Positions 1-8,342 of a stretch of 64,000 nt of DNA are shown here, piece by piece. Source of the stretch: Fimenecus sp964540535 (lineage in GTDB: Bacteria; Bacillota; Clostridia; Oscillospirales; Acutalibacteraceae). The DNA lies in contig CAZIMO010000003.1 of assembly GCA_964540535.1 (NCBI GenBank), positions 174,512-238,511 of the forward strand. The letters are read 5' to 3'. The translations under genes were made by a program, and so were the position numbers. A model generated the notes under the pieces. It did no database searches. It saw only the letters and a list, made by a program, of their open reading frames with translations, and was not told the DNA's origin. Within the stretch, counting starts at the first letter, position 1, and each line of letters starts with the position of its first letter.

Positions 1-1537
1 AGCTTGCTCCTGCATTCCAATATCTGAACGGATACGGATAACAGGTTTCGGTAATAACCGCACAGTCTCCGTCAGTGTTGACAGGAGCCTGTATTGCGTC
101 TGTATAGCCGTGAGTTGCATAAGCATTTTCTTCCCAATCGGGGAGCTGACGCAAAAGCATATACGCATAGCCAATCGGAGCAGATGAAATATTTCCCGAA
201 TTCATAGATGAGGTCTGCAAATTTACATTTGCATCCATTGTATACTTGCTTCCCCAACCGGGATTAAATTCGCCTGTCCACATACCCGCTAATCTGCTTG
301 TTGAATATCCTGCGCAGCAAAGATATGCATATCTGCCTGAATAATAGGCTCTTTGAGCAAGGGCGCTGTTAATTTTCTTTTTACCCTTTTGAGCTTTAAT
401 CAAACCTTCGTTTGAAAGAGTGCTTGTTCCGTTATTTAATGTGAGCGTTACCGCATCAAACTGCGGCTGATATATCTCAAGATGTGCTTTTAATACAGAA
501 TCATAATCAAATTTACCGTCAACTGTATATTTTTCTGCAACAGCCTTTGCTGTCTGTGTTAATTCATCAGTCAAATCAAATTCTTTCTGTTCAGCAAAAC
601 CGTCATAACTGCCCATTTCATATGTTCTGTCTGAAACCGTTATGAGATAAACTGCATCCGCATCACTGATTTTTATCTGCGGATTATCGGCGCAGGCATA
701 CTGTTTGTCGCTGACTTCAGCACCGTCAACCTTTTCTTTAGATCCGTTTTCGCAGATAACATATGTTAAGGTTGAATAACCGCCGTTTTTAAGCTCACTG
801 TTATCGTAATCGGGATAATGCGCAAGGAATGAAATTGTGTCACAGTTTTCATCAACAAGCTTTTTATATTTTACATCCTTTTCAGTTCCGTCTCCGAAAT
901 TTGCAAAAGTGGAAATGTCATCATAAGACAGTACAAGATTGACCTTGCTGTTTTCTGATGATTTTTCAATTTTTGTCACAGTTATATTATCCGCTTTTGA
1001 GGTAAAGGTTTTTCTTTCCCAAGTACCGTTTTTATCTGTATATTTAACGCCGACCTCGGCAGTTTCATATTCAGTATAGCGTATATAATCCTTTGCTTTT
1101 TGCTTATCTTGAGTAATTCGGAGTGCGCCGCCGGGATGAAAGCCGTAAACATCATCGTAGCTTGCATTGTCAACAATATCCTCACCCTTAACTATATTCT
1201 GCTTCACTGTTTCAAGCTCATCCGATGTAACAGGGCAGGTGCGTGGCTTCTCATTCGGCATTATAAAATGTATATTTTGATAAATAAGCGAATCGCTGTA
1301 AGGCGAACCGCTTGTAACGACGCCCTGCAAGCCGTTGCCGGACACCATACCTTGACGCCAGGTTTTTGTTTTATTTCGGCTGGTTTCGGATAATTCATCA
1401 TATGAAGTGCAGTATGATATTTTGTTTTCGTTATCAAAAATTCCGTCAATATCCGCACTTGTTTTACCGCAAGCGGCAAACGAAACAGCCATACAGCCGG
1501 ATAATGCAAGACACATACATTTTTTTAATTTGTTCAT
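1..1537 (-). CDS. GH95-like alpha-L-fucosidase lipoprotein, partial (C-terminus beyond window)
   Basis: The frame opens at the ATG at 1537 and stays open for 512 codons to the window edge, so the C-terminus is missing. The start MNKLKK, a short hydrophobic stretch and the lipobox FAAC predict an exported lipoprotein. Around residue 60, TWRQGMVSGNGLQG resembles the W..LPxGNGxLGA opening of glycoside hydrolase family 95. Near residue 435, a GMWTGEFNPGWGSKY stretch followed by DANVNLQ resembles the GH95 segment that carries two catalytic asparagines. GH95 enzymes mostly cleave terminal fucose; related subfamilies act on galactose. The neighbouring GH29 gene supports fucose release. The family call rests on motifs only. 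Confidence 0.6.
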   Translation of the reverse strand, partial: MNKLKKCMCLALSGCMAVSFAACGKTSADIDGIFDNENKISYCTSYDELSETSRNKTKTWRQGMVSGNGLQGVVTSGSPYSDSLIYQNIHFIMPNEKPRTCPVTSDELETVKQNIVKGEDIVDNASYDDVYGFHPGGALRITQDKQKAKDYIRYTEYETAEVGVKYTDKNGTWERKTFTSKADNITVTKIEKSSENSKVNLVLSYDDISTFANFGDGTEKDVKYKKLVDENCDTISFLAHYPDYDNSELKNGGYSTLTYVICENGSKEKVDGAEVSDKQYACADNPQIKISDADAVYLITVSDRTYEMGSYDGFAEQKEFDLTDELTQTAKAVAEKYTVDGKFDYDSVLKAHLEIYQPQFDAVTLTLNNGTSTLSNEGLIKAQKGKKKINSALAQRAYYSGRYAYLCCAGYSTSRLAGMWTGEFNPGWGSKYTMDANVNLQTSSMNSGNISSAPIGYAYMLLRQLPDWEENAYATHGYTDAIQAPVNTDGDCAVITETCYPYPFRYWNAGAS

Positions 1538-1567
1538 AGTTTTAAATTCCTCACAATCTTTATATTA

Positions 1568-2947
1568 TTATTCATAAAACCCGACCGTTTTTAACATAGG
1601 GTTACTTCTGCTTTGGCGTATTACAAGGCAGGCTCCGATGCACTTTTTATCAATGGGTATAATCTTTTTCGAGCCTATAACAGTGCCTTCATAAGCTTTC
1701 TCGTATTTGCCGTTAGGCTTTTTAATATACAAATCAAACGCTTCAACTCTTTGGCTATGTCTTATATCCTCTTCGATAACGGCATATTTCAGCTTTTTTG
1801 TACCGTCGAAATTATATTCAAGATACCCGTCAGCCTTTGTAAGCTCGCCGTGATTGTCAACAATAATAGGATTTTCGGTTACGGATTTAATCATTTCGCC
1901 GAGTTTTTTCAGATTACCAGCGTCTTTGCGGTGAATTACACCTTTATCCGTCGGCGGAACATTCAGCAAAAGAGTACAGTTGTTGCCCACCGAATTGAGA
2001 TAAATACTGAACAGCTTTTTAGCGGATTTTACGGTTATGTTTTCATTGCCTGAATAAAACCAGCCTTTTCTGATTGACACATCAACCTCAGCAGGATACC
2101 AGCAAAGCTTTTCATTTTCTTTAAGAATTTTTCTTGAACCTAAATCCTCATCTTTTGAGGTGTATTTTTTCAGTTCATCAGCCATATTTTCATCAGTTTG
2201 GCTTTTTTTCGCTGTTCTTTCAGCTTCACTTAAAACAGCAGGAACAACCGAATATTCAGATTTTCTGGTTTTTCCGCCCTCATTGCCGACCCAACGGATA
2301 TCCGGACCGCAGATTGCAATATTTGCGTTGGGCTGTAATTTTCGCACAAGGTCAAAATATCTGTTCCAATCGTATTCAAAATACACGGCGTTTGCGCCCT
2401 TTGCGCCGTCAAACCAAACCTCAAAGATTTCGCCGTAATTTGTCAAAAGCTCGGTAAGCTGACTGCAAAAATAATCGTTGTAGGCTTCTGTGCCGTAACG
2501 CTTATCGTGCATATCCCACGGTGAAAGATAAACGCCGAAATCCATTCCCTGCGCTTTGCATTCGTCAGATACCATTTTCACAATGTCGCCTTGAAAGTCA
2601 GCATTTTTAACCGAAAAATCAGTGTATTCGCTCTCCCAAAGGCAAAAGCCGTCGTGGTGCTTACAGGTTAAAATAACGCCTGTTGCACCGCTTTTTTTTA
2701 TTGCGGAAATCCACTGTTCAGCGTCAATGCGCTTAATTGTAAAATCCTTTACAGTTTCCTTGCCCGTACCCCATTCTCTTGCGGTTGCAGTGTTCATACC
2801 GAAATGCATAAAACAGTAAAACGGCTTATCAGCGTTTTTTATTTGGCTTTCGGTAGGCACAACGGATATGTAACGTTCAACCTCTTTATCAAGCAGAGGG
2901 TATCCGTTATTATCTGAAGTCCAATTCCGTTCAAAATCAGCAATCAT
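1568..2947 (-). CDS. alpha-L-fucosidase, glycoside hydrolase family 29
   Basis: This 459-residue protein has the GH29 layout: an FMHFGMN segment (residues 46-52), KHHDGFCLW (96-104) and EVWFDGAKG, whose Asp (about residue 180) sits where the family nucleophile lies. Length is normal for a catalytic domain plus a small C-terminal beta domain. There is no signal peptide, so it should act in the cytoplasm on imported fucosylated oligosaccharides, while the upstream GH95-like lipoprotein works outside. It lies 30 bp downstream of that gene's start on the same strand, which means it is transcribed first and the GH95-like gene second. The start has an AGGGAT ribosome site. Confidence 0.85.
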   Translation of the reverse strand: MIADFERNWTSDNNGYPLLDKEVERYISVVPTESQIKNADKPFYCFMHFGMNTATAREWGTGKETVKDFTIKRIDAEQWISAIKKSGATGVILTCKHHDGFCLWESEYTDFSVKNADFQGDIVKMVSDECKAQGMDFGVYLSPWDMHDKRYGTEAYNDYFCSQLTELLTNYGEIFEVWFDGAKGANAVYFEYDWNRYFDLVRKLQPNANIAICGPDIRWVGNEGGKTRKSEYSVVPAVLSEAERTAKKSQTDENMADELKKYTSKDEDLGSRKILKENEKLCWYPAEVDVSIRKGWFYSGNENITVKSAKKLFSIYLNSVGNNCTLLLNVPPTDKGVIHRKDAGNLKKLGEMIKSVTENPIIVDNHGELTKADGYLEYNFDGTKKLKYAVIEEDIRHSQRVEAFDLYIKKPNGKYEKAYEGTVIGSKKIIPIDKKCIGACLVIRQSRSNPMLKTVGFYE

Positions 2948-2960
2948 ATTTATCCCTCAC

Positions 2961-3479
2961 TCAAAGAAATTTATAATACAATTTGCGGTCATAGCCATAT
3001 TTAGTGAGTGTTCGGTTATAAGCAAATCCCAAACGTTCAATATTTTTTATACTGTAAGGATTGTGCGGCGAAACTGTTGCGCAAATAAGCTTTACTCCCG
3101 AAGCTGAAGCAATTTCAATAAGCTTTGAGGCTAATTTATACTGCAAAGAATTTCCTCTGAACTCTTTACGGACTATGCAAAGCTTATAATTTGCGTTTCT
3201 TATTCCGTCTGTTTTAACAGCTTTTAGACATTTGGCAAGATTTTCGCCGTCGTCTTTCGGGTAATACAATACAGAAAAGCCTGCAATTTTACCGTTATGC
3301 CTCGCACAGACGGTAACATTCGGAGAAGCAAGACATTCTGCCAGCATTTCTTTAGTGTTAGCGCGCAGAATTTCGGAATTTTCAAGAGTTTCAAGAGTTT
3401 CCTTTTGAATTTGCAGGATTTCTTCTAAATCTTCAATACTGCACTTTTCAAATACAAATTCACTGTCACTGATTTTCAT
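2961..3479 (-). CDS. GNAT-family N-acetyltransferase
   Basis: The 172-residue product has the order expected of a GCN5-related acetyltransferase. An N-terminal helix pair is followed by a central strand near VCARHNGKIAGFSVLYYP, an acetyl-CoA loop region near IVRKEFRGNSLQYKLASKL (about residues 108-126) and a C-terminal NPYSIKNIERLGF segment typical of the family. The substrate cannot be read from the sequence. It lies 13 bp upstream of the GH29 gene on the same strand and may be co-transcribed with it. No signal peptide is present. Confidence 0.75.
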   Translation of the reverse strand: MKISDSEFVFEKCSIEDLEEILQIQKETLETLENSEILRANTKEMLAECLASPNVTVCARHNGKIAGFSVLYYPKDDGENLAKCLKAVKTDGIRNANYKLCIVRKEFRGNSLQYKLASKLIEIASASGVKLICATVSPHNPYSIKNIERLGFAYNRTLTKYGYDRKLYYKFL

Positions 3480-3494
3480 ATTTTTTCACCGCCG

Positions 3495-4151
3495 TCATTT
3501 AATCAATTCATTATAACGCTTTTCGCCGACCATATCTTTAAGCATTCGCTGACTGTAAATTCCATCAAGGCTCCTTCCCTTTTTCTTGCGGAAATTCATC
3601 CACTCATTTTCAAGCTTATAAATATTTTTGAAGTTTTCAGGCTGTAAGCAGAGCTTTTTTTCTTGAACCAATTGGCTGTGAATTGCCAAAAAGAAACGGT
3701 ATGCAAATAAATCGTCTATTATTTCAAATGAAACTGCACCCTGTTTTATGAGCAGATACATTGTTTCAAAAAATGTAAGATAATTTGAAATATCACCCTT
3801 TTCGACCTGCAAGGTGCAATGCCCCTCTTCTGTGCAGTCCGCGCAGTTGCAAACACCGTCAATGCAGTTTTGCAAATAATTATAAAGATTTGTGTAACTG
3901 CTGTTTTCAACGAATGAGCAGTTAAGCTCCGTAATAAAATCCGCTCTTGCAATTTCTTTTGAGTCGCTCAGCTGTTTGACCGCAACAACAAGCGACACAA
4001 TAAGCCCGACAGTCTGCAAAATTGAGAAAACCAAAGAATAATCCTTTGAATGCACTAATATGATTGATGTTGACGCAACAGATGCAATCACCAAAACAAT
4101 TATCAATATGTTATAAAGATTTTTGCCCCTGCCGTTTTTGCTGAGCTTCAT
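3495..4151 (-). CDS. hypothetical protein with two N-terminal membrane helices
   Basis: I do not recognise this 218-residue protein. A basic start (MKLSKNGRGKN) is followed by two hydrophobic segments at about residues 12-33 and 39-58, then a soluble, charged domain of about 155 residues. That domain carries a small cysteine group (CNCADCTEEGHC, about residues 100-111) that could bind metal. The topology places both ends in the cytoplasm, with the Cys-bearing domain inside. It begins a minus-strand run with the acetyltransferase and fucosidase genes. A DUF4760-like relationship is possible but is not shown by any motif I can name. Confidence 0.5.
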   Translation of the reverse strand: MKLSKNGRGKNLYNILIIVLVIASVASTSIILVHSKDYSLVFSILQTVGLIVSLVVAVKQLSDSKEIARADFITELNCSFVENSSYTNLYNYLQNCIDGVCNCADCTEEGHCTLQVEKGDISNYLTFFETMYLLIKQGAVSFEIIDDLFAYRFFLAIHSQLVQEKKLCLQPENFKNIYKLENEWMNFRKKKGRSLDGIYSQRMLKDMVGEKRYNELIK

Positions 4152-4255
4152 AAAATCACAACCGTTAAATCTAATTTTCTAATAATTATACCATAGGTAC
4201 AAGGCGAAGACAAGTATATTGTAATATATGGAACGGCAAAGCAAATTTATTTGTA

Positions 4256-4284
4256 TTGTATTTTATCTGAAAGTATGATAAAAT
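4256..4284 (+). promoter_or_regulatory. sigma-A-type promoter for rpe
   Basis: TTGTAT (4256-4261) and TAAAAT (4279-4284) are separated by 17 bp, about 35 bp upstream of the rpe start. The match is moderate at -35 and good at -10. Confidence 0.45.
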
Positions 4285-4320
4285 AATTCAATAATATTTT
4301 TATTTTCGGAGATTTGGCTT

Positions 4321-4989
4321 ATGATGAAAATTTCACCCTCAATTCTTTCATGCGATTACGGCAAAATTGCAGAGGAATTAAAAAATATGGAAGCCTGCGG
4401 AGTTGACTATATGCACATTGATGTTATGGACGGTCATTTTGTCCCCAACATCACTCTCGGCGCGCCTGTTGTAAAGTGCATCAAAAAAGCTACGGCTGTC
4501 CCATTTGATGTTCACCTTATGATAAGCGAGCCGTTAAAGTATATTGATGATTTTGCGGCGGCAGGCGCAGATATTATAACATTCCACACAGAATGTGACT
4601 CGCCGATTGACGAAACAATTGACAGAATTCTTTCTCACGGAATAAGAGCGTCGCTCACCGTTAAGCCTAACACTCCCGTTGAAGAAATTCTTCCTTATTT
4701 GGACAAGCTTTCAATGGTGCTTGTTATGACCGTTGAGCCGGGCTTCGGCGGACAAAGCTTTATGGAAGATATGATGCCCAAGGTTTCACTTCTCCGCAAA
4801 GAAATAAACCGCCGCGGACTCGACTGCGAAATCGAGGTAGACGGCGGAATAAACGAAAAAACAATTGCCATTGCCGCAAAGGCAGGCGCAGATGTTTTTG
4901 TTTCGGGCAATGCTATATTCTCAAGCCCCGACCGTAAGGCGGCAGTTGAGAAATTTAAAGCAATTGCAGAAGAAAATTACTGCAAATAA
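4321..4989 (+). CDS. rpe: ribulose-phosphate 3-epimerase
   Basis: The 222-residue protein interconverts D-ribulose 5-phosphate and D-xylulose 5-phosphate in the non-oxidative pentose phosphate pathway. It shows the family's metal-binding and catalytic blocks in order: SPSILSCDY near the start, HIDVMDGHFVPNITLG (about 34-49), DVHLM, TVEPGFGGQSF and the phosphate-binding EVDGGI near residue 180. Length is normal for a single TIM barrel. A GGAG ribosome site precedes the ATG; a second in-frame ATG follows immediately and is an equally possible start. It is flanked by minus-strand genes on both sides and is probably monocistronic. Confidence 0.95.
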   Translation: MMKISPSILSCDYGKIAEELKNMEACGVDYMHIDVMDGHFVPNITLGAPVVKCIKKATAVPFDVHLMISEPLKYIDDFAAAGADIITFHTECDSPIDETIDRILSHGIRASLTVKPNTPVEEILPYLDKLSMVLVMTVEPGFGGQSFMEDMMPKVSLLRKEINRRGLDCEIEVDGGINEKTIAIAAKAGADVFVSGNAIFSSPDRKAAVEKFKAIAEENYCK

Positions 4990-4991
4990 AA

Positions 4992-5507
4992 TCAGTTTAA
5001 ATAAATATTGCCTATGAGCTTTCCGTATTCAGAAAGCTTATATGTATCAACAGACGAGCGTTTACCGAATTCGCCCATTATTCTTACGGCTTTCGGCAAA
5101 TCGCGGGGAATAGACAAAAAATATCTATTATTCATTTTGTAGGCTCTGCATTTGCCCGATTTTTCGTTTGTTTTTCTTATAACAGAAACAAAGTCAAGCA
5201 GATTATCAAGCTTTTCGGTTTCAAAAACATAAAAAGCCTCTTTTTTTACTCTATATCTCGTCTTTTTCTCGGTAAATGTGAGAATGAAAAAGCAACCTCC
5301 GTTCGTCACAGGCAGGGCCTCAACAATTACGCTTTCGCCTTTTTCAAATCTTTCTGCCGCATCGGTACGGCTTAAAATACTTTTAATTGCCGTTCGGGCT
5401 GTTTGTTCATCGTTTTCTATATTTTCATATGTAATACGGTATTTCTTCATTTCTTCTTGCGACAATTCTATTAGCATCATATTATCGTTAAGTGCTTCAT
5501 AAATCAT
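4992..5507 (-). CDS. MecA-like adaptor protein
   Basis: This 171-residue protein resembles the MecA/NegB adaptor family, which hands substrates to the ClpC ATPase in Firmicutes. The N-terminal part (MIYEALNDNMMLIELSQEEM, then ITYENI) matches the family's substrate-binding half, and the C-terminal RVKKEAFYVFETEKLDNLL followed by SIPRDLPKAVRIMGEFG matches the ClpC-binding half. The acidic linker between the halves is much shorter than in Bacillus MecA, which is about 218 residues. It converges on rpe and is divergent from the Rnf-like operon. No clpC is present in the window. Confidence 0.7.
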   Translation of the reverse strand: MIYEALNDNMMLIELSQEEMKKYRITYENIENDEQTARTAIKSILSRTDAAERFEKGESVIVEALPVTNGGCFFILTFTEKKTRYRVKKEAFYVFETEKLDNLLDFVSVIRKTNEKSGKCRAYKMNNRYFLSIPRDLPKAVRIMGEFGKRSSVDTYKLSEYGKLIGNIYLN

Positions 5508-5606
5508 TTTGATTACCTCCGCTGATAAAATTTATGTCTATTTCATCATATTACACGGACGGGCAATGTGCAATAAATAAATCTTGGAAAAAGTGGGGAA
5601 TTTTAA

Positions 5607-6755
5607 TTGGCTAATTCAGCGTCACAACAAAATAAAACTGAATTTACAAATATCCGCCGCATTATGACAGATTACTCAATAATGCTTTCAGCACCCATAC
5701 TTGTCGGTATTTTCAACTACGGAGCAATGGCTGTTGTTTCTGTGCTGTTAGGTGTGCTGACTTGCGCCGTATGCGGTAAAATTGCAGAAAAAATTCTCAA
5801 GGTTAAATTTCCTTTGAGGGACTTTTCACCTTTCTTTTTGGGCGCCTGCACAGCTCTTATGATGCCTGCTTCTGCACCGTGGTGGCTTATTGTGTGCGCC
5901 TCTGCGTTTGCAATGGCGGTTTGTGTTGTGCCTTTCGGCACTGCTAATGACGCGCCGTTTGTTCCCCCTGCGGCGGCATTTTGCTTTGCGGCTCTTTGTT
6001 GGAGCGACACCGTGTTCGCCTATTCAGAAACAGGCAGTTCTGTTACACAGCTTTTAAGCCAAGGCAATTCGATAGGCCAAAATGTTGCGGCTGTGCTTGA
6101 AGTGCTTGTGGGCAATGTTCCGTCAGCTATGGGAACAGGCTCTGTGCTTGCGCTTTTGGGCGCGTTGATTTATCTTATAATTCGCCGACCCAAAGACAGT
6201 ATTTCATCACTTACATTTATTCTTGCCGTGGCTTTAATGGCTCTGGCTTTTCCGAGAGTCGGCACAGGCAGATTACTTTCGGTGATTATGGAGCTTTGCG
6301 GCGGAATGATGCTTTTCTCGGCAGTATTCTTTATGTCTTATCCGTCAATCCTGCCTGAAAAACCTTTGCCCCGCGCAGTTTGGGGTGCGGTCAGCGGAGT
6401 TATTTGTATGCTTATCCGCTATGCAGGAGCTTATGAAGAAACCGCAGTTTTCGGTATTCTTATTGCCTGTGCAATTTCGGGCTTCTTTGATAAACTGCCT
6501 TTATCCAAAAAAGATAAAAAGCTTCTTGTGAACAACGCCGAACCCGTTGAAGTGCCTGTACCCACATTCGTACCCGATGAGGTTCTCAACGAGATCCCCG
6601 ATATTTCAGAAGAAATCACAGAGCAAAACGAAGAACAGGAATACGCAGAGCCTTCGGTTCAGGAAAGCGAAACTCTTGAAGCGGTTATTTCAGAAGAAAA
6701 CGATGTTACCGTTGATGAGTCTCCGTTCATTGCAGGAGGTGACGGCAATGAGTGA
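5607..6755 (+). CDS. RnfD-like membrane protein (degenerate), first gene of Rnf-like operon
   Basis: The 382-residue protein has about eight to ten membrane helices and an overall RnfD/NqrB order: TDYSIMLSAPILVGIFNYGA, then FGTANDAPFVPPAAAF where RnfD has a G-N-x-F-NPAA block, then MGTGSVLALLGALIYLIIRR where RnfD has a G-E-TS..A block. In true RnfD a threonine in an S-G-A-T-like motif covalently holds FMN; I cannot find it here. About the last 80 residues form an acidic Glu-rich cytoplasmic tail absent from normal RnfD. The start is a TTG preceded by GGGGAA. The stop overlaps the start of the next gene (ATGAGTGA), which implies coupled translation. Confidence 0.65.
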   Translation: MANSASQQNKTEFTNIRRIMTDYSIMLSAPILVGIFNYGAMAVVSVLLGVLTCAVCGKIAEKILKVKFPLRDFSPFFLGACTALMMPASAPWWLIVCASAFAMAVCVVPFGTANDAPFVPPAAAFCFAALCWSDTVFAYSETGSSVTQLLSQGNSIGQNVAAVLEVLVGNVPSAMGTGSVLALLGALIYLIIRRPKDSISSLTFILAVALMALAFPRVGTGRLLSVIMELCGGMMLFSAVFFMSYPSILPEKPLPRAVWGAVSGVICMLIRYAGAYEETAVFGILIACAISGFFDKLPLSKKDKKLLVNNAEPVEVPVPTFVPDEVLNEIPDISEEITEQNEEQEYAEPSVQESETLEAVISEENDVTVDESPFIAGGDGNE

Positions 6756-7752
6756 TAAAAAAGCCGTATTCAAAACTATACGCAACAGCGCCGTCATTAA
6801 AAATCCCTTGCTTTTTGAGGCAATAGGGCTTTGTCCCCTTGTGGCAATTGCGACTTCTCTCAACTCCGCACTGTTTTTGGCTTTAGTAACAGCCGTTGAA
6901 ATGGTAGTCTGTGAAGTACTTACCGCCCTGCTTCTCAAGAATGTACGCAGATATTGGCGCGTTTTGCTTTATGTGATTTTCGGTGTAGCAATAATTTTCC
7001 CGATAACATATATCACAAACAGATTTTTACCGCAAATGTCAATGAACTTCGGCGTATATCTGCCGATTATGGCTGTCAACTCGCTTATAGCTCTCCATTG
7101 TGAGCGTGTTGCAGTTAAAAGAAGCGTAAAAGACAGCTTTATAGACGCGCTTTCTGCCTCAATAAGCTACGGCGTTGTAGCAATTCTTACAGGTGTTATC
7201 CGTGAAATTCTTGCAAACGGAACAATTGCAGGCTTACAGCTTAATTTGCCCGTTAAATTTTCGGGACTTGCAATGCCCTTCGGCGCGCTTATTATTTTAG
7301 GCTTTATGGCGGCAGTTCTAAAAGCCGTTATCAGCAAAAAATATCCCGAAGCCAATCCCGACAAGGCATTTGACACCTCTGAAATCCGCCGTTCTCTCCG
7401 CGGCACGCTCCGTGAGCTTATGAACGATGAATTTAATCCTTATGGCGAAGAAGCTGAAACAGAGTCGGCCTTTGTCCGCATTAAGAACGAAAAATCCAAA
7501 AAAGAAAAACCAAAAAAAGACAGACCTAAAAAAGAAAAACCGGAAAAAGAAGCGCATAAAAAAGAGAAAAAGCCGAAAATTACGGCTGATGAAGCTCCGC
7601 GACGCGCAACGCATACCGAAAATGACGGCGGACGTACCTATCTTGACGATTTCTCCGATATGCTTTCTGAACTTGAAGATTACAAGAGCCGAAACGACGA
7701 TGCTGAAAATATTGACAGCTCTGAAAATAACGACGGGGGTGACGCAGAATGA
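6748..7752 (+). CDS. RnfE-like membrane protein with long charged tail
   Basis: The ATG at 6748 with GGAGGT at 6735-6740 sets the start; the frame is open further upstream but overlaps the previous gene. Residues 1-215 align well with RnfE/RsxE: NPLLFEAIGLCPLVAIATS keeps the first cysteine of the family's intramembrane [2Fe-2S] site. The second site, normally x-N-C-x, reads LPIMAVNSLIALHCERV, so the cysteine is serine, although another Cys lies six residues on. REILANGTI near the last helices is also RnfE-like. A tail of about 100 residues begins with repeated KEKPKK-type basic runs and ends acidic, which normal RnfE lacks. Confidence 0.7.
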   Translation: MSDKKAVFKTIRNSAVIKNPLLFEAIGLCPLVAIATSLNSALFLALVTAVEMVVCEVLTALLLKNVRRYWRVLLYVIFGVAIIFPITYITNRFLPQMSMNFGVYLPIMAVNSLIALHCERVAVKRSVKDSFIDALSASISYGVVAILTGVIREILANGTIAGLQLNLPVKFSGLAMPFGALIILGFMAAVLKAVISKKYPEANPDKAFDTSEIRRSLRGTLRELMNDEFNPYGEEAETESAFVRIKNEKSKKEKPKKDRPKKEKPEKEAHKKEKKPKITADEAPRRATHTENDGGRTYLDDFSDMLSELEDYKSRNDDAENIDSSENNDGGDAE

Positions 7753-8342
7753 GTATATTTCTAAAAATAATTTCTGCCGCACTTTATGTTATGCTCTTTC
7801 AAAACCTTATATTCAACGCAGGCTACGGCTTGAGCGAGGCTGTGAGAATGAGCGCAAAGCCACGCCAGCTTTTCCCAATGGCAATATTCATCACATATTT
7901 TTCGGCAGTGGTTTCTGCTGTTTGCGTATTGCTTGATACAGTTCAAGCTGTTAAAAACTTAAACGAAATGCTTCACGCACTGATTTTTGTGGGAGTTCTT
8001 GCGGCGGTTTATGTAATCACAATGGCAGTTGTGCTGATTTACGGCAAAATTTCTCCCCGTACAATCCGCAGAATCGGTATTGCCGCGTTTAATACTCTTG
8101 TGCTTGCCGTTCCGTTTATAAATTATCGCTCCGCTTTTACAGTATTTGAAGCTGTGGGTGCAGGTATCGGCGCAGGCGCGGCATATATTGTTGCTGTTTT
8201 GCTTATTAACGGCGGTCTTAAACGTCTTGATATGAATAAATCTATTCCCCGTTGCTTTAAGGGAACTCCGGCTATGTTTATCTACACAGCGCTTTTATCC
8301 CTTGCCTTTACGGGAATTTCAGGAACATCGGTGTTTATTTAA
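7749..8342 (+). CDS. RnfA-like membrane protein lacking the cluster cysteines
   Basis: The 197-residue protein has six predicted helices and the length and order of RnfA/RsxA. The C-terminal IPRCFKGTPAMFIYTALLSL plus AFTGISG is a clear match to RnfA's V-P-x-x-F-R-G...LMxLAFMGFSG. In RnfA the first helix break reads G-L-C-P and a later one N-C-A-V-L; here they read G-L-S-E and N-T-L-V-L, so both cysteines that help hold the membrane [2Fe-2S] cluster are replaced. The start overlaps the previous stop by 4 bp (ATGA). An electron-transfer role of the usual kind is therefore doubtful. Confidence 0.7.
   Translation: MSIFLKIISAALYVMLFQNLIFNAGYGLSEAVRMSAKPRQLFPMAIFITYFSAVVSAVCVLLDTVQAVKNLNEMLHALIFVGVLAAVYVITMAVVLIYGKISPRTIRRIGIAAFNTLVLAVPFINYRSAFTVFEAVGAGIGAGAAYIVAVLLINGGLKRLDMNKSIPRCFKGTPAMFIYTALLSLAFTGISGTSVFI

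Noticed and set aside
6547..6747. 67-codon upstream extension of the RnfE-like gene
   Set aside because: It overlaps the RnfD-like coding sequence, and a GGAGGT site fixes the start at 6748.
5607..8342. A working Rnf complex
   Set aside because: Subunits B, C and G are missing here and most cofactor-binding residues in D, E and A are replaced.
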